Positions 22,535 through 33,412 of a DNA stretch of 64,000 nucleotides are shown here, in pieces. Made by a program: the position numbers and the translations under genes. The notes below the pieces were generated by a model. The model was not told where the DNA came from. It saw nothing but the letters and a program-made list of their open reading frames with translations, and did no database searches. Origin of the DNA: Drosophila persimilis. Its lineage: Eukaryota > Arthropoda > Insecta > Diptera > Drosophilidae. The stretch spans positions 13,104,501 to 13,168,500 of the forward strand of contig NW_020825294.1 in the NCBI RefSeq assembly GCF_003286085.1, in the 5' to 3' direction. The stretch's first letter is position 1. Each line of letters opens with the position of its first letter.

Positions 22535-24548
22535 TGACATGCATGACTTGCATCTTGCAAGAGGCGATGCAATTACTGCACTGTCAAGTGTCAAGTGTCA
22601 ACCAGCAGAAGGCTGTTACGCGAGCATGCAGGAAAGATAGCTGTAAGACTAATATTCGAGGAAAATTAGCACTAAAGGTACTAAGAGAACTAGGCATGCA
22701 TTCAAATTACAAATACAATACCACTACAATTACTTATTACTATAAAGGTGTTTAAAATTAGAAATTCAATAAGAGGAAAATAATTAGTGGTGGGTATAAT
22801 ATGGTAGAGGGAATTATAATCCACGCATAAGACCCTAATAGGCTCTGCACACTGAGTGCACCCCGGGGGAATGGTGGGATTTTTTGACAGATGTGAAACT
22901 CCGATTTACACTGGCACCATCCACCATCCGTCAAAAACATCTAATGCCTATGCCTAAACAAGTACATTAAATTTGCGCGGAAGAGCCCGATAGCAGCAAC
23001 AGTTGTGGTGATTTTAATCAGTCAGCAGAACAGATACGATCTGCAATCGCAAAATATTGTTTAGACCATAATGCAAATTATAAACTTATTTATTTATATT
23101 TCTCAGCACTTCCAATAAATCATTCTGGAATTTTTTTTGCGTGTGGATGAGGCTATATTTTCATGCCTCATATCATGTTCTTCCTTCTTTCTGTGAAGGT
23201 CCTTCTGCTCTTCGAATCGCTCTCTGGCGATCTCTGCCATCCAAGAAGTGTCGACTTTTTTGGTTCGCTTTTGCGGGGGCCTTTGTAGCCAGAAAAGGTG
23301 CTAGAGGTACATGATCCGTCCAGATTCGACTCGATAATGTCCGATAATGTTATTAAAGAATAAATTATGCATAACAAAGCAATTACAGAGCATACAAATA
23401 TTTGTTCTATGTTGGCAGTCGTCTGCCATTTATTCGCCACACACTTGCAACTTCAGCCTGGCAGTCTCGGCCATGCCGCATTCAATCTCATCGCCAGCCT
23501 TGAATGCATCCGAGCCATTGGGCATGATTGTTGTTGTTTTTTGTTTATTGTGTCACAATCATTGTTTACGTTTTCGCAGTGAATTCCATTTTTTCGTTGT
23601 GAGTGACAATTATTCAGAGTTGCATTTGAAAACGTGCGGTTTAGGAACATCCAAGCTGGATGGTGGACTAACTGGGAAATTTTCAGAACGGCATAACCTT
23701 ACGGACCATCCCCGAAATGGATGGTGGATGGTCGTCAGTGTAAATAGCCTATAAACGGTTCATGCAAGGAATAATTCGATCTACAAAGTGGAAGGAACAA
23801 CGGTATAAAATTTCTAGTCAGTCTAATAGGAATCGTGAAGTTTATGCTGCTCAACAGATCAGGGCTGTCTATGTCACCCCTGATCAAGTTGTGCATAAAT
23901 ATCACACCAAGCATTTTTCTACGGTTAACTAAGGATGGGAGGTTTATTAATAGTAGTCTACTAGAGTAAGATGAGAGTCTTACACCCGCATCCCAGTTAA
24001 GGCCCCGTAAAGCAAAGAGTAAAAAGTTTTTCTGTACTGATTCTATACGGTCCTGGTGTACTTTGTACTGAGGGCACCAAACACAGGAGCCGTATTCTAA
24101 GATCGGACGAACAAGCGAGGTATAGAGAGTCTTTGTTATGTAGGGGTCGTCAAAATCCTTTGACCACCTCTTTATAAACCCAAGCACGCCCATGGCCTTA
24201 TTTACCATGGTAAAAATGTGTTCAGAAAACTTTAGCTTGGCGTCTAATATAACACCAAGATCATCCACCAAGGTAATTCTCTGAAGATAACCACCAAATA
24301 GTGTATAGGAAGCCAACAAGGGGCTAGAACAATGAAATGTCATAGCTTTGCATTTCGAGGCCTTAAGGTGTAACAAATTTGCACAACACCATGACTGAAA
24401 GTTATTGAGATCGGATTGCAAGCGAGAATGAAATGAAATGTCCTTGTACTGGACACAGAGTTTAACATCATCCGCATACCTAATTACTCGAGAGTATGTT
24501 AATACCGAAGGCAAGTCATTAATAAAGAGTGTGAAGAGTAAGGGGCCT
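22535..24548 (-). mobile_element. LINE copy C, interrupted by transposon H3
   Basis: The 3' end lies at 22535-22838 (reverse of the copy B and E tails). Then comes the H3 insertion, then the RT C-terminus and catalytic core at 23752-24548. The core is open at 23735-24568: LLGPLLFTLFINDLPSVLT, YADD around 24470, WSKDFDDPY and ILEYGSCVWCPQYK. The element is 5'-truncated at 24548 in the middle of the GxPQGSHLGP motif. Of the five LINE copies this RT frame is the longest uninterrupted one for its region, suggesting a relatively young insertion. Confidence 0.85.
22839..23751 (-). mobile_element. PIF/Harbinger-like transposon H3, complete, with TAA target duplication
   Basis: A 913-bp element with imperfect inverted tips TAGGCTCTGCACACTGA and TCAGTGTAAATAGCCTA, flanked on both sides by TAA. 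The uninterrupted LINE copies read CCCTAAACGG at this point, so the empty site is known and the 3-bp duplication is direct. Three-bp TWA duplications are typical of PIF/Harbinger. A charged reading frame at 23168-23440 minus (KSEPKKSTLLGWQRSPES) matches that of H1. There is no transposase. Confidence 0.8.
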
Positions 24549-25864
24549 AGTAGTTCGCGCCTAGACATATTTCAAATCGTGTTTCAATTTTCAAAACGTT
24601 CAAACGAACTTCCAAACAAAGCTGCTGCGATTCTTAAGGAATTTAAAACGTCACGTTTATTGTACATATTATATATTTTATTCGTACGACAATACTTGAT
24701 GAGACAACTCTAGAAACGAAACGAAGATAGCTCGATAGGTAGACGAAGAAACTGCTACAGTGGACCGTGCAAATAGTGAAAAATTATACGGATTTTCGTT
24801 AGGTTTGATTGTTTTGATGTTTTTTTGTAGTAAAGAATTAAAGAATTAAGACTAATATTAAGGATGTTGGGACAATTAAAGCAGTAAAATGTACAACTGT
24901 ATGGATAATATAATTAATTAATTATTTTCACTTACATTATTATAAAAAACAATTTGACCTTCGCCTCCACAGCAAGAGCCGCTAATTCCACGTAGTAGAA
25001 ATGCATACCATCTTTTTTGTGGTTATTAACTGTCCATGTCTATGGTAACGCCGCCATGCTCGTCAAAAGGTGTTATCTTCGTGGCGAAGATCTGAAATGC
25101 AGACCTAAACAGTCAGGAATACTGACTAAAAGGCAAAACGTGTTTAAAAAAATGTGAAAGAAAATTGACCAACAAAAATTTTTGATATTTAACAAGTTAA
25201 AAATTCTCCAAGACAACAAGACAGATTTCTTTCCTGAGTTCAAAGGCATGAAACCCGCAGTTTTTATTTAGAGGTGCGTGGGTAACGAAACCCGACACGA
25301 CCCGATTGCATATAAAGGTTTACTACGTAGAAAATATAATTTTTGCCTGTCGTTAAGCGTAATACTTTAATAAGATACATATCTCTCTAGCGAAATCGCC
25401 GTATATTTCGGCGACTGTAGAATATGACCAGGTTTACATATGTTTTGGTTTCTAAGGTAATTTAGACAACAAAGGTTTTTACTGGCTAAAAACAGGAAAT
25501 GCTTTTAATCGTTTTCATACGAATATCTTCCCTGTTTTCGCCAGTAAAACTCATCTTGTTTGAGCACTATTCTATATCGAAAGTATATACTCTGAAGAAA
25601 TTAAGAATTTAAGCGCAACTAGTATATCTTCTCATAGTGAGAACATTTATTATATGGTATCGATGAAGCGTTTAAACATCGATAAAAATTTTCTGTACTT
25701 TAACACATCTTGTTTTTTGCATAAATATAATCTCCTATGTTTTATGTTTTCACGAATGTTAAATTTGAATGTTTTAATAAAAATAAATTGCTGCAAAGCA
25801 AAATAAAAAAAAATTATTAAATTATATTAACGAGAGCATTACGGAAATTGCTTATTTGGGAACA
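24549..25864. other. Upstream region of TBC1D20-like gene; no other gene seen
   Basis: Mostly AT-rich. An open patch at 24580-24713 (SKRSNELPNKAAAILKEFK) may be a decayed exon. No repeat family is recognised. Two DRE-like motifs are listed separately. Confidence 0.4.
25658..25684. promoter_or_regulatory. Pair of DRE-like motifs upstream of TBC1D20-like gene
   Basis: TATCGATG at 25658-25665 and CATCGATA at 25677-25684 each match seven of eight bases of the DNA replication-related element TATCGATA, which recruits DREF at housekeeping promoters. They lie about 180-200 bp before the proposed start codon, in unique sequence. No mapped transcription start is available. Confidence 0.45.
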
Positions 25865-27202
25865 ATGAGCAATGTTGATGAAATAAAAATCGATCAGCCT
25901 GCTCTTAGTTTTGAAAATTGTATGAGAAATTATTAAAATGATGTAATTGAACATCCAATAACAATTTCTATCTGTTCGAACAGCACCCGAGAACGATGAT
26001 GAGCACAGAAAACGGCTGGAGATAGAAGAATTAATTGCTCAGAGCGACAACCAAAATATATCTTTGAATACTCTAAAAAAGTTAGCCTTGACGTCCTATG
26101 GATTGGTAAACGATAATTTGCGACGGATTCTGTGGCCTCAGTTGGCTGGCGTTGATGTGACTACGTTAGAGCGAGCTCCTACTCTTGATGAATTGCAAAA
26201 CCACCCTGAATACAACCAAGTAGTCTTGGATGTAAATCGGTCTCTGAAAAGATTTCCTCCTGGAATACCATATGAACAACGTATTGCACTTCAGGACCAA
26301 CTTACCGTTCTAATACTACGGGTTATTAAAAAGTATCCGAATCTGCGCTACTATCAAGGTTATCATGATGTGGCAGTTACATTTCTCCTGGTTGCTGGAG
26401 AAGAAGTGGCGTATGCTATAATGGAGCAACTGTCCACCACGCACTTCTCCGAGTGCATGCAAGAGACAATGGAGGCCACCCAAAGGCGGCTGATGTTTAT
26501 CTGGCCTGTTGTAAATTTTGAGAACCCAGAACTTTACCAGTTTCTTCAACGTTCTACGGTAGGCACTTTGTTCGCTTTACCGTGGTACTTGACCTGGTTT
26601 GGACACAGTTTAAATTCATACAAAGCTGTAGTCCGTCTATACGACTACTTTCTTGCATCACCCATGTATACACCAATCTTCGTGACGGCAGCGATTTTAC
26701 TGCATCGTTCAAATGAAATATTTAAGGAGGACTGTGATATGGCATCAGTGCATTGTCTTTTATCAAGGGTATGATTGATTTAATTAAGTCAAAGAAATTT
26801 AAGTTTATTTTAATATTTGCAGCTACCAGAAGATTTGCCATTTGAAGTTCTATTGAAAACTTCCAGCAAGCTATATGATAAGTACAGCTTGACTGTAATA
26901 GAAAAGGAAGTTGAAATTCTAATTCTTAAAGAGTAAGTACAGCTTTCTGAATCAAAATAAAATTATAATATTTCACTTCTGACAATAGAAAAGAACAGAG
27001 GAACGTCGAAGAAAAGCTGCTTCTGGAGCGACGAAAGAAGCTTACGCGCTCTGTGTCCAAAAATCCAAGCTACAGCTTAAGCCACTGGTTCCCAAACTTA
27101 TTGACACCAAAGTCTTTGCTAGTGACAACAGCTGTTTCTATTGTAGTTGGAGTTTGTGCATATTACTACAAGAACCAGTATCTGGCGGCGGGGATTAGCT
27201 GA
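25865..27202 (+). CDS. TBC1D20-like Rab GTPase-activating protein
   Basis: Exons 25865-25919, 25984-26768, 26823-26932 and 26989-27202 give about 387 residues, close to the ~400 of TBC1D20. All introns are short GT-AG and keep frame. The TBC domain fills the large second exon. It shows the arginine-finger motif (VVLDVNRSLKRFPPG, V-x-x-D-V-x-R type), the glutamine-finger motif (LRYYQGYHDV) and the downstream WYLTWFGHSL block. The C-terminus has a basic stretch, then one hydrophobic helix (LLVTTAVSIVVGVCAYY) suited to tail-anchoring. TBC1D20 is an ER-anchored GAP for Rab1/Rab2 acting in ER-to-Golgi traffic; that role is inferred from family. The frame is intact throughout, so the gene looks functional. 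Confidence 0.9.
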
Positions 27203-27555
27203 GTTTCGGATGCTTATTTTTTTCTAGTCCCGAGATATATAGTCCGATTTGAACCCATTCGTCCGAAATGGATTTGTATGGCTGAGGTTTCGCTTTAACG
27301 TCTTAATGCCTTTCAAATAAATAGGTAAAATTGGCTTGGCCAAGAATTCTTATCTTTTAAATAAGTGTGCTTAAGTTGATTTTATGAATTCTAAATTGAA
27401 TGAATTTATCTTTTTTGGGCATATGAATGTAAATAATAGTGAATAATTATTTGTTTTTACGAACAAAAATATTACAAATAAACAATAAGTATAACATTAA
27501 GATGGTTCTAAATATTGAATGAACTTTTTTTCCAATTGAATTTGTTCAGTGCTTT

Positions 27556-28183
27556 TTATTTTTCAAGCATATTCTCTAATAAGCATATGAACGAGTTCAG
27601 ATTTATCTTATTCATTTCAAAAAATACGATTCTTTTGGTTTTATTTTGCCGGCAGCTCAAATTTAGAGTTATTACTTGATGTACATTTTCACCGAATCTA
27701 CTGTCTCCTAATATTAAACGTGTATCCCACGAAAAGGACTCCATGAAAAACATGGTGTCTTTGGAGCACTTTAACTTGTGTGTTGCTACTTCTGGTTGTC
27801 GTGCTGCAAACACAACGGGCACAAGCCGGTTCATTTCAGGACTAAAGTAGGAAAATAAAATTGACGATTCGGCTCTGTTGATATCTAAGTTGTAATTCAT
27901 GTAGTAAGCCGATAAACTTCGAATGGCCAGCAAAAAATCGTATGGGTTTTGAAATCCATATTTGTGCGACAGCCGGAGCGTCTGTTTCTCTGTTATATTT
28001 CCAATAAGGTAATCTACAGCCAAATGAAGAACCTTGTAAAAATATTTAAAATTAGGTAAACAAATTTTAATATCATAGGTCTACCTCGACAAAGATTTCT
28101 TTGTTATCTATATTTTTTAGTAGGTCCATACTAAGGTTGATCTGAGGGAATGTGTATGAAGAATGCGTGTATCGGATTTTCAT
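27556..28183 (-). CDS. COMM domain-containing protein (COMMD family)
   Basis: Two exons on the minus strand: 28183-28085 (33 codons from ATG) and 28032-27556, joined at GTCGAG/GTTCTTC across a 52-bp GT-AG intron, giving 191 residues. This is the usual COMMD length. The C-terminal 65 residues fit a COMM domain: ESFSWDTRLILGDSRFG, then VITLNLSC, then IVFFEMNKINLNSFICLLENM. They contain the family's conserved Trp and the terminal amphipathic helix. COMMD proteins form the Commander/CCC complex in endosomal recycling. Which paralogue this is cannot be decided by eye. The gene converges on the TBC1D20-like gene with about 350 bp between stops. Confidence 0.8.
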
Positions 28184-28193
28184 GACATATGAG

Positions 28194-28204
28194 CAGTGTG
28201 ACCG
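28194..28204 (-). promoter_or_regulatory. Core-promoter Motif 1 (M1BP-type) upstream of COMMD gene
   Basis: The minus strand reads CGGTCACACTG, an exact match to the Drosophila Motif 1 consensus YGGTCACACTR used by constitutively active promoters. It lies 11 bp before the proposed ATG, so the 5' UTR would be very short, or the true start codon may be the next ATG (28129). Confidence 0.7.
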
Positions 28205-28212
28205 ACCCTTAG

Positions 28213-28224
28213 AAATATACCGAA
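28213..28224 (-). promoter_or_regulatory. Core-promoter Motif 6 upstream of COMMD gene
   Basis: The minus strand reads TTCGGTATATTT, matching KTYRGTATWTTT exactly. A second near-match (ACGGTATATTT) lies about 30 bp further upstream. Motif 6 commonly sits just upstream of Motif 1 in Drosophila housekeeping promoters, the arrangement seen here. Confidence 0.65.
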
Positions 28225-28550
28225 ATATAAGTCTCAAGTTTCAAAATATACCGTAAATATACTTACGGACCATTTGTATTCAAGTTCCATTATATTCCTC
28301 GTTTTTGATAATCGTTTGAATATTACTAGGTAACTAGGACCTTCAACACTAACAAATTTTATCCGATCGATGATTTAATTTTCTAAAAGATTGGATAAGG
28401 TCAAAACATAAAACGTATTGGAGTATGGAACGTCCCAACATATTGAGCTGAAAATTCCCACGACGAAGAGTGGAAATTCCTACCCAGAAAATGAGAGCAA
28501 ACAGCTATCGATACTATCAACTATATTTTTCAGGTATACAGAATGCAGTG

Positions 28551-28868
28551 TATATAATCACTAACCATACAGTATATAGATGTGCCAGTTCATACAACGA
28601 AAGCGTCACACACTGGCTTGCGCGATCAATACCCCAGAGTGACGTCATCATGAGAGAGAGAGCGCAGAGAGAACATCTTTGCATGTGTTAGTACACACGC
28701 AATATCCCAGTGGAACAAAACTTCGTAAAAGATATCGCAAACGAGAGCTAAGCGAAACTCAGCCGTGTAAAACTATTGAATTGAGATCCGAAAACGATAA
28801 GAAAATGAATCACTAGTCGCTCAGTGTGTGGCAGTGAAAGTTTCATCTTCGGTAGCTCAAACGGATCT
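28551..28868 (+). mobile_element. LTR-like segment related to 40905-41052 (inverted)
   Basis: CACTAACCATACAGTATATAG through GACGTCATCATGAGAGAGAGAGCGCAGAGAGAA (28560-28675) recurs in reverse complement at 40930-41050 with few mismatches. A weaker match to its start lies at 61447. The right-hand copy is next to a BEL/Pao coding remnant, so this is probably a BEL/Pao LTR fragment. It continues to the edge of the Ty3/gypsy element at 28869. Confidence 0.55.
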
Positions 28869-29528
28869 TGTAAGGAAGTTCTCAGGCCGAGGTACAGCTT
28901 CTCAGTCTGTCCAGGGCCCGGTCCTTCCCCACAGCAAAATCTGTTGTGTGAGGACCTAAGGGGAGAGCCGCTCGTGGCGAAAGCGCGCCCGTGGGGTGGA
29001 TCGTGGGGCGGTCGGGCCTGGCCCGGCCACGAGGCGTGGGTGAAGCCGTGCGTGGGAGCTGCAGAGACGTGCGTTGCGGGTCATGTGTGGCGGGAGAAGA
29101 AGTTTGGATCAGGGATCGGAAGGGTATGGGATAGGGGAGCCCAGCTTAGCAGATGCCGCATGATCCACGACTCACATCTGCGTCGCCAGGTCCCCAGGGC
29201 GAGGGTGTAGGAGAGGGAACCCAGCTTTGCGAATGCCGCGTGAATCCACGACTCACATCCAGCATCGCCGGGTCCCCAGGGGGAAAAGGTACAGGAGAGG
29301 AGAAACCCAGCTTGGTGAATGCCGCGTGATCCACGACTCACATCCACTTCGCTGGGCCTCCCGGGAAAAGGGAAGAGAGGGGGAGGGGGAGTGAGTGACT
29401 CCTACGGGCGAATGTTCTCAGACAGGTGGGTGGAGGTTGGTGTCTTTATTTTTTCGGATCATTTCCCTACTTAAAATCCCGCGCCTGCAGCGGGGAAATA
29501 AGCGCCAAAAAACTTATATTAAACCACA
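28869..29528 (-). repeat. 3' LTR of Ty3/gypsy element (possibly truncated)
   Basis: Begins TGTAAGG and ends AACCACA on the plus strand, giving TGTGGTT...CCTTACA on the element strand. It matches 38379-39033. On its internal side there is no purine-rich polypurine tract (element strand ...GTCACGGAACA), so either the tract is unusual or part of the LTR and upstream DNA was deleted. Confidence 0.8.
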
Positions 29529-31230
29529 TGTTCCGTGACGCGCCGCGTTTACCTGAGCGCTGGCGCCTTCCAGCAAGCTTTGCGGGATGCGACGGTCAGG
29601 CGTGCTGACCCGCCAGGCGACTGGGGCGATTGGCCACTCCTGCTCCTCCTGCAGCGCGTTTAGCTCGGGCATCTCGTCGAATGCTGTGAGCAGTCCGCCC
29701 GCTTCTGCTTCTGCCAAGCCCAATGACAGGTCGCTGTCCTCCTTTGGGTGGCTCGGGTTTCCTGGTTCGGCCTCTCGGGTCGTGCAGCTCGTCGATTTCG
29801 GGTTCGGTGCGTTGGGGTCGGTGGGAACTGGCGATAGCCACTTTATTGGTGCGTGGTCCAGCGGCTGCCAGTCGGGATTCACCCTTCTTTCCGGGGCTGT
29901 CGCCTCCTCCTGCGCGTCCCACTCCTGTAGTCTGGCGTGCCACCCGTCGTCCTAGCTGGTGTCCGGGATCGGGCCGTTTGGGTTCGCCTGTCCTCCCAAG
30001 ATCCAGGCTACCTCCTCGTCTCCGTCATCCCTGGGTATCGGGGACACGGGGCCGTCCTGTAGGCCGGGTTCCTGGAGTAGTTGGGGCAGCTCATTGCCGG
30101 TTACGCGGCTGGGTGGCTCGTGCTCATCCTGAAGGCCGAGGTTCCGGAGCCGTCGGGGCAGCGCATCGCCCAGACTGTCGTCGCGGATCCGTAGCGGAGT
30201 GGTATCGTCCTCTCCTAGGAGCGGTACCTCTTCGCCGCTTGCGGTGTCGTTGTCTGCCGCCGGGATGATCTCCCTCTTGGGCCTGGGTGGAGTGATGGGC
30301 CGTGGATGGGCGAGCAGCAGCTGCAGGATCTTATCGGCGTCCTTCCAGGCGGTCCAAGGGGCCACGTCCACCGCGATGTTGGCTGGAGTGTCCTTCTGGC
30401 AGTTGGCCGGCCCATCTTCGTCCTCGCTCACGTCTGAGTATGGGCACGTTGCGGCCCGCTCGGCCTCCAGTTGGCGGTTTAGCTCCCGGACGGAGTGCTT
30501 GACCCATGGACGGCCACCCGCTTTCCCGAAACGTCGGTCGTACAGGACCTCTTCATCGGCTGGTGAACCCTTCGTCGGAGCTGCTGTCGTAGTTCGGCCG
30601 TGGGGTCAGCGGGTTTTCCATGCGGTACAGGTAATAGGGCGGTGGTGGTGGGGACCGCAGCCGCAGCTTGTGCGCGACTGGGGAGCTGCTCTGTTCCTCG
30701 GAGTTGGGGTCCAGGCTGACGTGCCCTGGCTCGACGCGTCTTCGAGTCGCGCGTGGGGTGACGGCGGTGCCTGTTCCTTGGCCTGGATGCTTGCGGCGGC
30801 GTGGGCGTCTTGGTGGCTCCTGCTGGGCCCGTCCTGCTCGGACCTCCCCGTCTGAGTCCGATGACCGCATCGCCTCCACTGTGATGATTCCCGACGGATT
30901 GTTTCGCGACGTGCTCGGACGGACGACGTCGTTGAGCCATGCCCAGGTCGTGGTTGTCGGTCGGCGGGACGACGGTGGGCCTTCGGGGCGGGCCCGACGT
31001 CGGGATGGCCTAGGTGGCCTGGGTGGTCGTGGTATGGCTCCTGTCGCTGGGCCATGCTGCGTTGTGTTGCCTGGTTCTGCTTGCGGGTCCGGGGCGTGGT
31101 GTCTTGTTGGTGGTTGGCTGGTCGTGGACCGTGGTTGCCTTGAGCTGGGCGGCGACGCACCCCTAGGATGCCCCTCCGGGCCATCCTCTGCCTCTAGAGG
31201 CTGTGCGTCGCTCGTCCTTGGGTTGTCCAT
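29514..31230 (-). CDS. Extra 3' ORF region of Ty3/gypsy element (proline/arginine-rich, not env-like)
   Basis: After integrase comes about 1.7 kb of minus-strand reading frame in three blocks: 31230-30553 (225 codons, starts MDNPRTSDAQPLEAEDG, then Pro/Arg-rich), 30431-29952 and 29882-29514 (acidic, Pro-rich; the last two share a frame and are split by one stop). A frameshift lies near 30550-30430. Composition predicts an intrinsically disordered protein. I see no signal peptide, transmembrane helix or furin-like site, so it does not look like an envelope gene although it occupies that position. Function unknown. Confidence 0.5.
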
Positions 31231-31448
31231 GTCGGATCTGGTGGGGGGAAGAAACCTTGTTTGGTTAGAACCTGACCTGTGCCACTGATGTGCCCTGTGC
31301 CCTGGGTTTCCCTGATCGGTGCATTTTCTAGTTCTGGCTATTTCTTACTCTAATCCCTTAAGGGGAGTTAAGCTATCTTACTGCGTGTGTACGCGGTTGC
31401 CCCTTGCGGGGCGAGGACATTATGGCAGCGCACCACCATAAGTGGCCC

Positions 31449-32423
31449 TCATGAACTCGCGGTTTCCCTGGTGCTGGGGTCGTCGTCATCGTTGTCTTCG
31501 TTGTCTTCGCTAGTGAGTGTGTGCTCGTTGTCGTGGTAGGCCTTGAGGTCGGCTAGTCCGGCCGTTCGTCGTTGTCTTCCCGGGTGCTTCTGGAGTCGTG
31601 CTATGGTGGGAGAAATAAATTTAATCACTTTGTAAGGCCCCTCATATTTGGGAGCCAGTTTGGCAGCGAAGTTGTCCGCCGCTTTGGACAGGTGATGTTG
31701 GCGTAGCATCACGAGCGTCCCGATCGTGGGTCTCCATTCGCGTCGACGTAGGTTGTAGGTCCTGCTCTGCGTCTGTGATGCCTGCTGGGTATTTTCCTGT
31801 ACGATGGCGAAGATTTCCTTGAGTCGCTTGGCCTTGTCGGTTGGGGTCTCTGTCACTTCGCCTAGTCCTGGGGTCGTCTCTTCGTACAAGGCTCCAGGCA
31901 ACCGAGGTTCCCGGCCGAGTACGATGAATGCTGGGCTGAAGCCTGTGGTGTCCGATGTGCTGCTGTTGATGGCTAGGCTGAGTTCGGGCAGCAGCTCGTC
32001 CCATGTCCACTGGTCTCCATCGATGTACTGGGCGATCATGGTTTTGATCGTCCTATTGGCTCGTTCCGTGGGGTTTTGTTGTGGCGTATAGGGCGCCGTA
32101 TACTCCAGCTCCATGCCTGCTAGTTTGCAGAACTTTCGGAAAGAGTGACTTGTGAATTGGGTCCCGTTGTCGCATACGAATTTCCGTGGTGTTCCGAAGC
32201 GGCTTAGGATCCGTTCCCGGAAAGCGGTCTCCAGTAGTGCGGTGGTGGCCTTGCGGAGTGGGACCAACTCCACCCACTTGCTGAAGGCGTCGAAGAACAC
32301 CAGCAACATAGTATTGCCGTGCTTGGATCGGGGCAATGGTCCAATGAAGTCGGCGCAGACGATGTCCAGTGGTTCCTGGGCTTGGCGGGTGTGCATCTTC
32401 CCTCCTGGTTTGGTTTGACTCAC
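31449..32423 (-). CDS. Integrase region of Ty3/gypsy pol
   Basis: 324 open codons. The DDE core is visible: first Asp in DIVCADFIGPLPRS, second in FVCDNGTQFTS, Glu in QQNPTERANRTIK. A C-terminal RRREWRPTIGTLVMLRQH ... KLAPKYEGPYKVIKF segment resembles the GPY/F module, and an acidic tail follows. The upstream zinc-binding H2C2 region lies in another frame (about 32580-32430) because of a frameshift. The enzyme would insert element cDNA into the genome. Confidence 0.85.
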   Translation of the reverse strand: MSQTKPGGKMHTRQAQEPLDIVCADFIGPLPRSKHGNTMLLVFFDAFSKWVELVPLRKATTALLETAFRERILSRFGTPRKFVCDNGTQFTSHSFRKFCKLAGMELEYTAPYTPQQNPTERANRTIKTMIAQYIDGDQWTWDELLPELSLAINSSTSDTTGFSPAFIVLGREPRLPGALYEETTPGLGEVTETPTDKAKRLKEIFAIVQENTQQASQTQSRTYNLRRREWRPTIGTLVMLRQHHLSKAADNFAAKLAPKYEGPYKVIKFISPTIARLQKHPGRQRRTAGLADLKAYHDNEHTLTSEDNEDNDDDDPSTRETASS

Positions 32424-32429
32424 CTTGTA

Positions 32430-33412
32430 CTGCTGGCACTTGGTGCACTGCTGGATATATCGGGCGATATCTCGGTGCAGTCCGGGCCAGTAGTACCTCT
32501 GGGCTATTCGTGTCGCCGTCTTCCTGATTCCGAGGTGTCGGATGGTCGTGGCACTCTTCTAGCACGCGTCGGCGGTGGTCCTTGTGGACACATAGTTTCC
32601 ATTTGATAGGGTCTTCTTCGCTGGTTCTGCTGCTGGCTCGTTTGTATATTTGGTCGCTCTCGATGATGAACTCCGGACGTCCTTCCGGCTGTTCCTGGAT
32701 CCGCTTGCGGGGCCTCTGCAGCCAGGGGCAGGGGCAAGGGTCCCGGATTGCCCAGACTACGGCAAGGCACTCTTCCTCGGTGGCCGAGTAGTTTTCCTCT
32801 GCCTTGAGTAGTCGACGGCTTGCGTAGGCGATGACTCTTTCTGCTCCGTCGATCTGTTGTGTCAATACTGCTCCGAGGCCATACGAACTGGCGTCCGTTT
32901 GGAGTACGAATCGCTCGGCGAAGTCGGGGCATGCCAGGACTGGTGCTTGCGTAAGTCTTTCCTTGAGAGTCTCGAATGCCTGCTGTTGTTCGTCTGTCCA
33001 CTCCCACTTTTGATCCTTTTTGAGCAGGTTGGTCATGGGCTGGACCACCGTGGCGAAGTTGGGGACGAAGCGTCGGTACCAGGATGCCATCCCGATGCAG
33101 CGTCGCAGTTCTTTCAGGGTGGTGGGCGGTGCTAGTTTCTGGACTGCGCTGACCTTGTCTGGGTCCGTGTGGATGCCTTGTTCGCTGATGACATGGCCGA
33201 GGTAGACTAAACTCTTCCTGAAGAAACTACACTTGTTTCTGTTCAGTCGGAGGTTCGCCTCTCGCAGCGATGTGTTCTTCTAGCGTGGCTCCGATGACGA
33301 TGATATCGTCGAGGTACGCGAACGCGTACGGCTCCATGGTGGGTCCGATGACGCTGTCCAAAGCTCGCTGGAACGTCGCTGGGGCTGAGTGCAGGCCGAA
33401 AGGCATGACCTT
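32430..33412 (-). pseudogene. RT C-terminus and RNase H of Ty3/gypsy pol, broken
   Basis: Contains the catalytic RT motif AFAYLDDIIVIGATLEEH near 33330-33285. A small deletion near 33265 shifts the frame. The reading resumes with SLVYLGHVISEQGI and, in the ORF 33090-32053, MASWYRRFVPNFATVVQPM and the RNase H start (FVLQTDASSYGLGAVL, YSATEEECLAVVWAIR). The rest of RNase H is missing: the frame jumps at about 32740 into linker sequence, a deletion of several hundred bases. The element could not make a full polymerase. Confidence 0.8.

Noticed and set aside
28824..29210. LTR ORF of 128 codons, repeated at 38277-38720
   Set aside because: Lies wholly in LTR sequence antisense to the element; repetition is explained by the two LTRs.
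29723..31288. Long plus-strand frames in GC-rich DNA (181-218 codons)
   Set aside because: Antisense to the retrotransposon 3' region; low-complexity, no motifs, no promoter or splice context.
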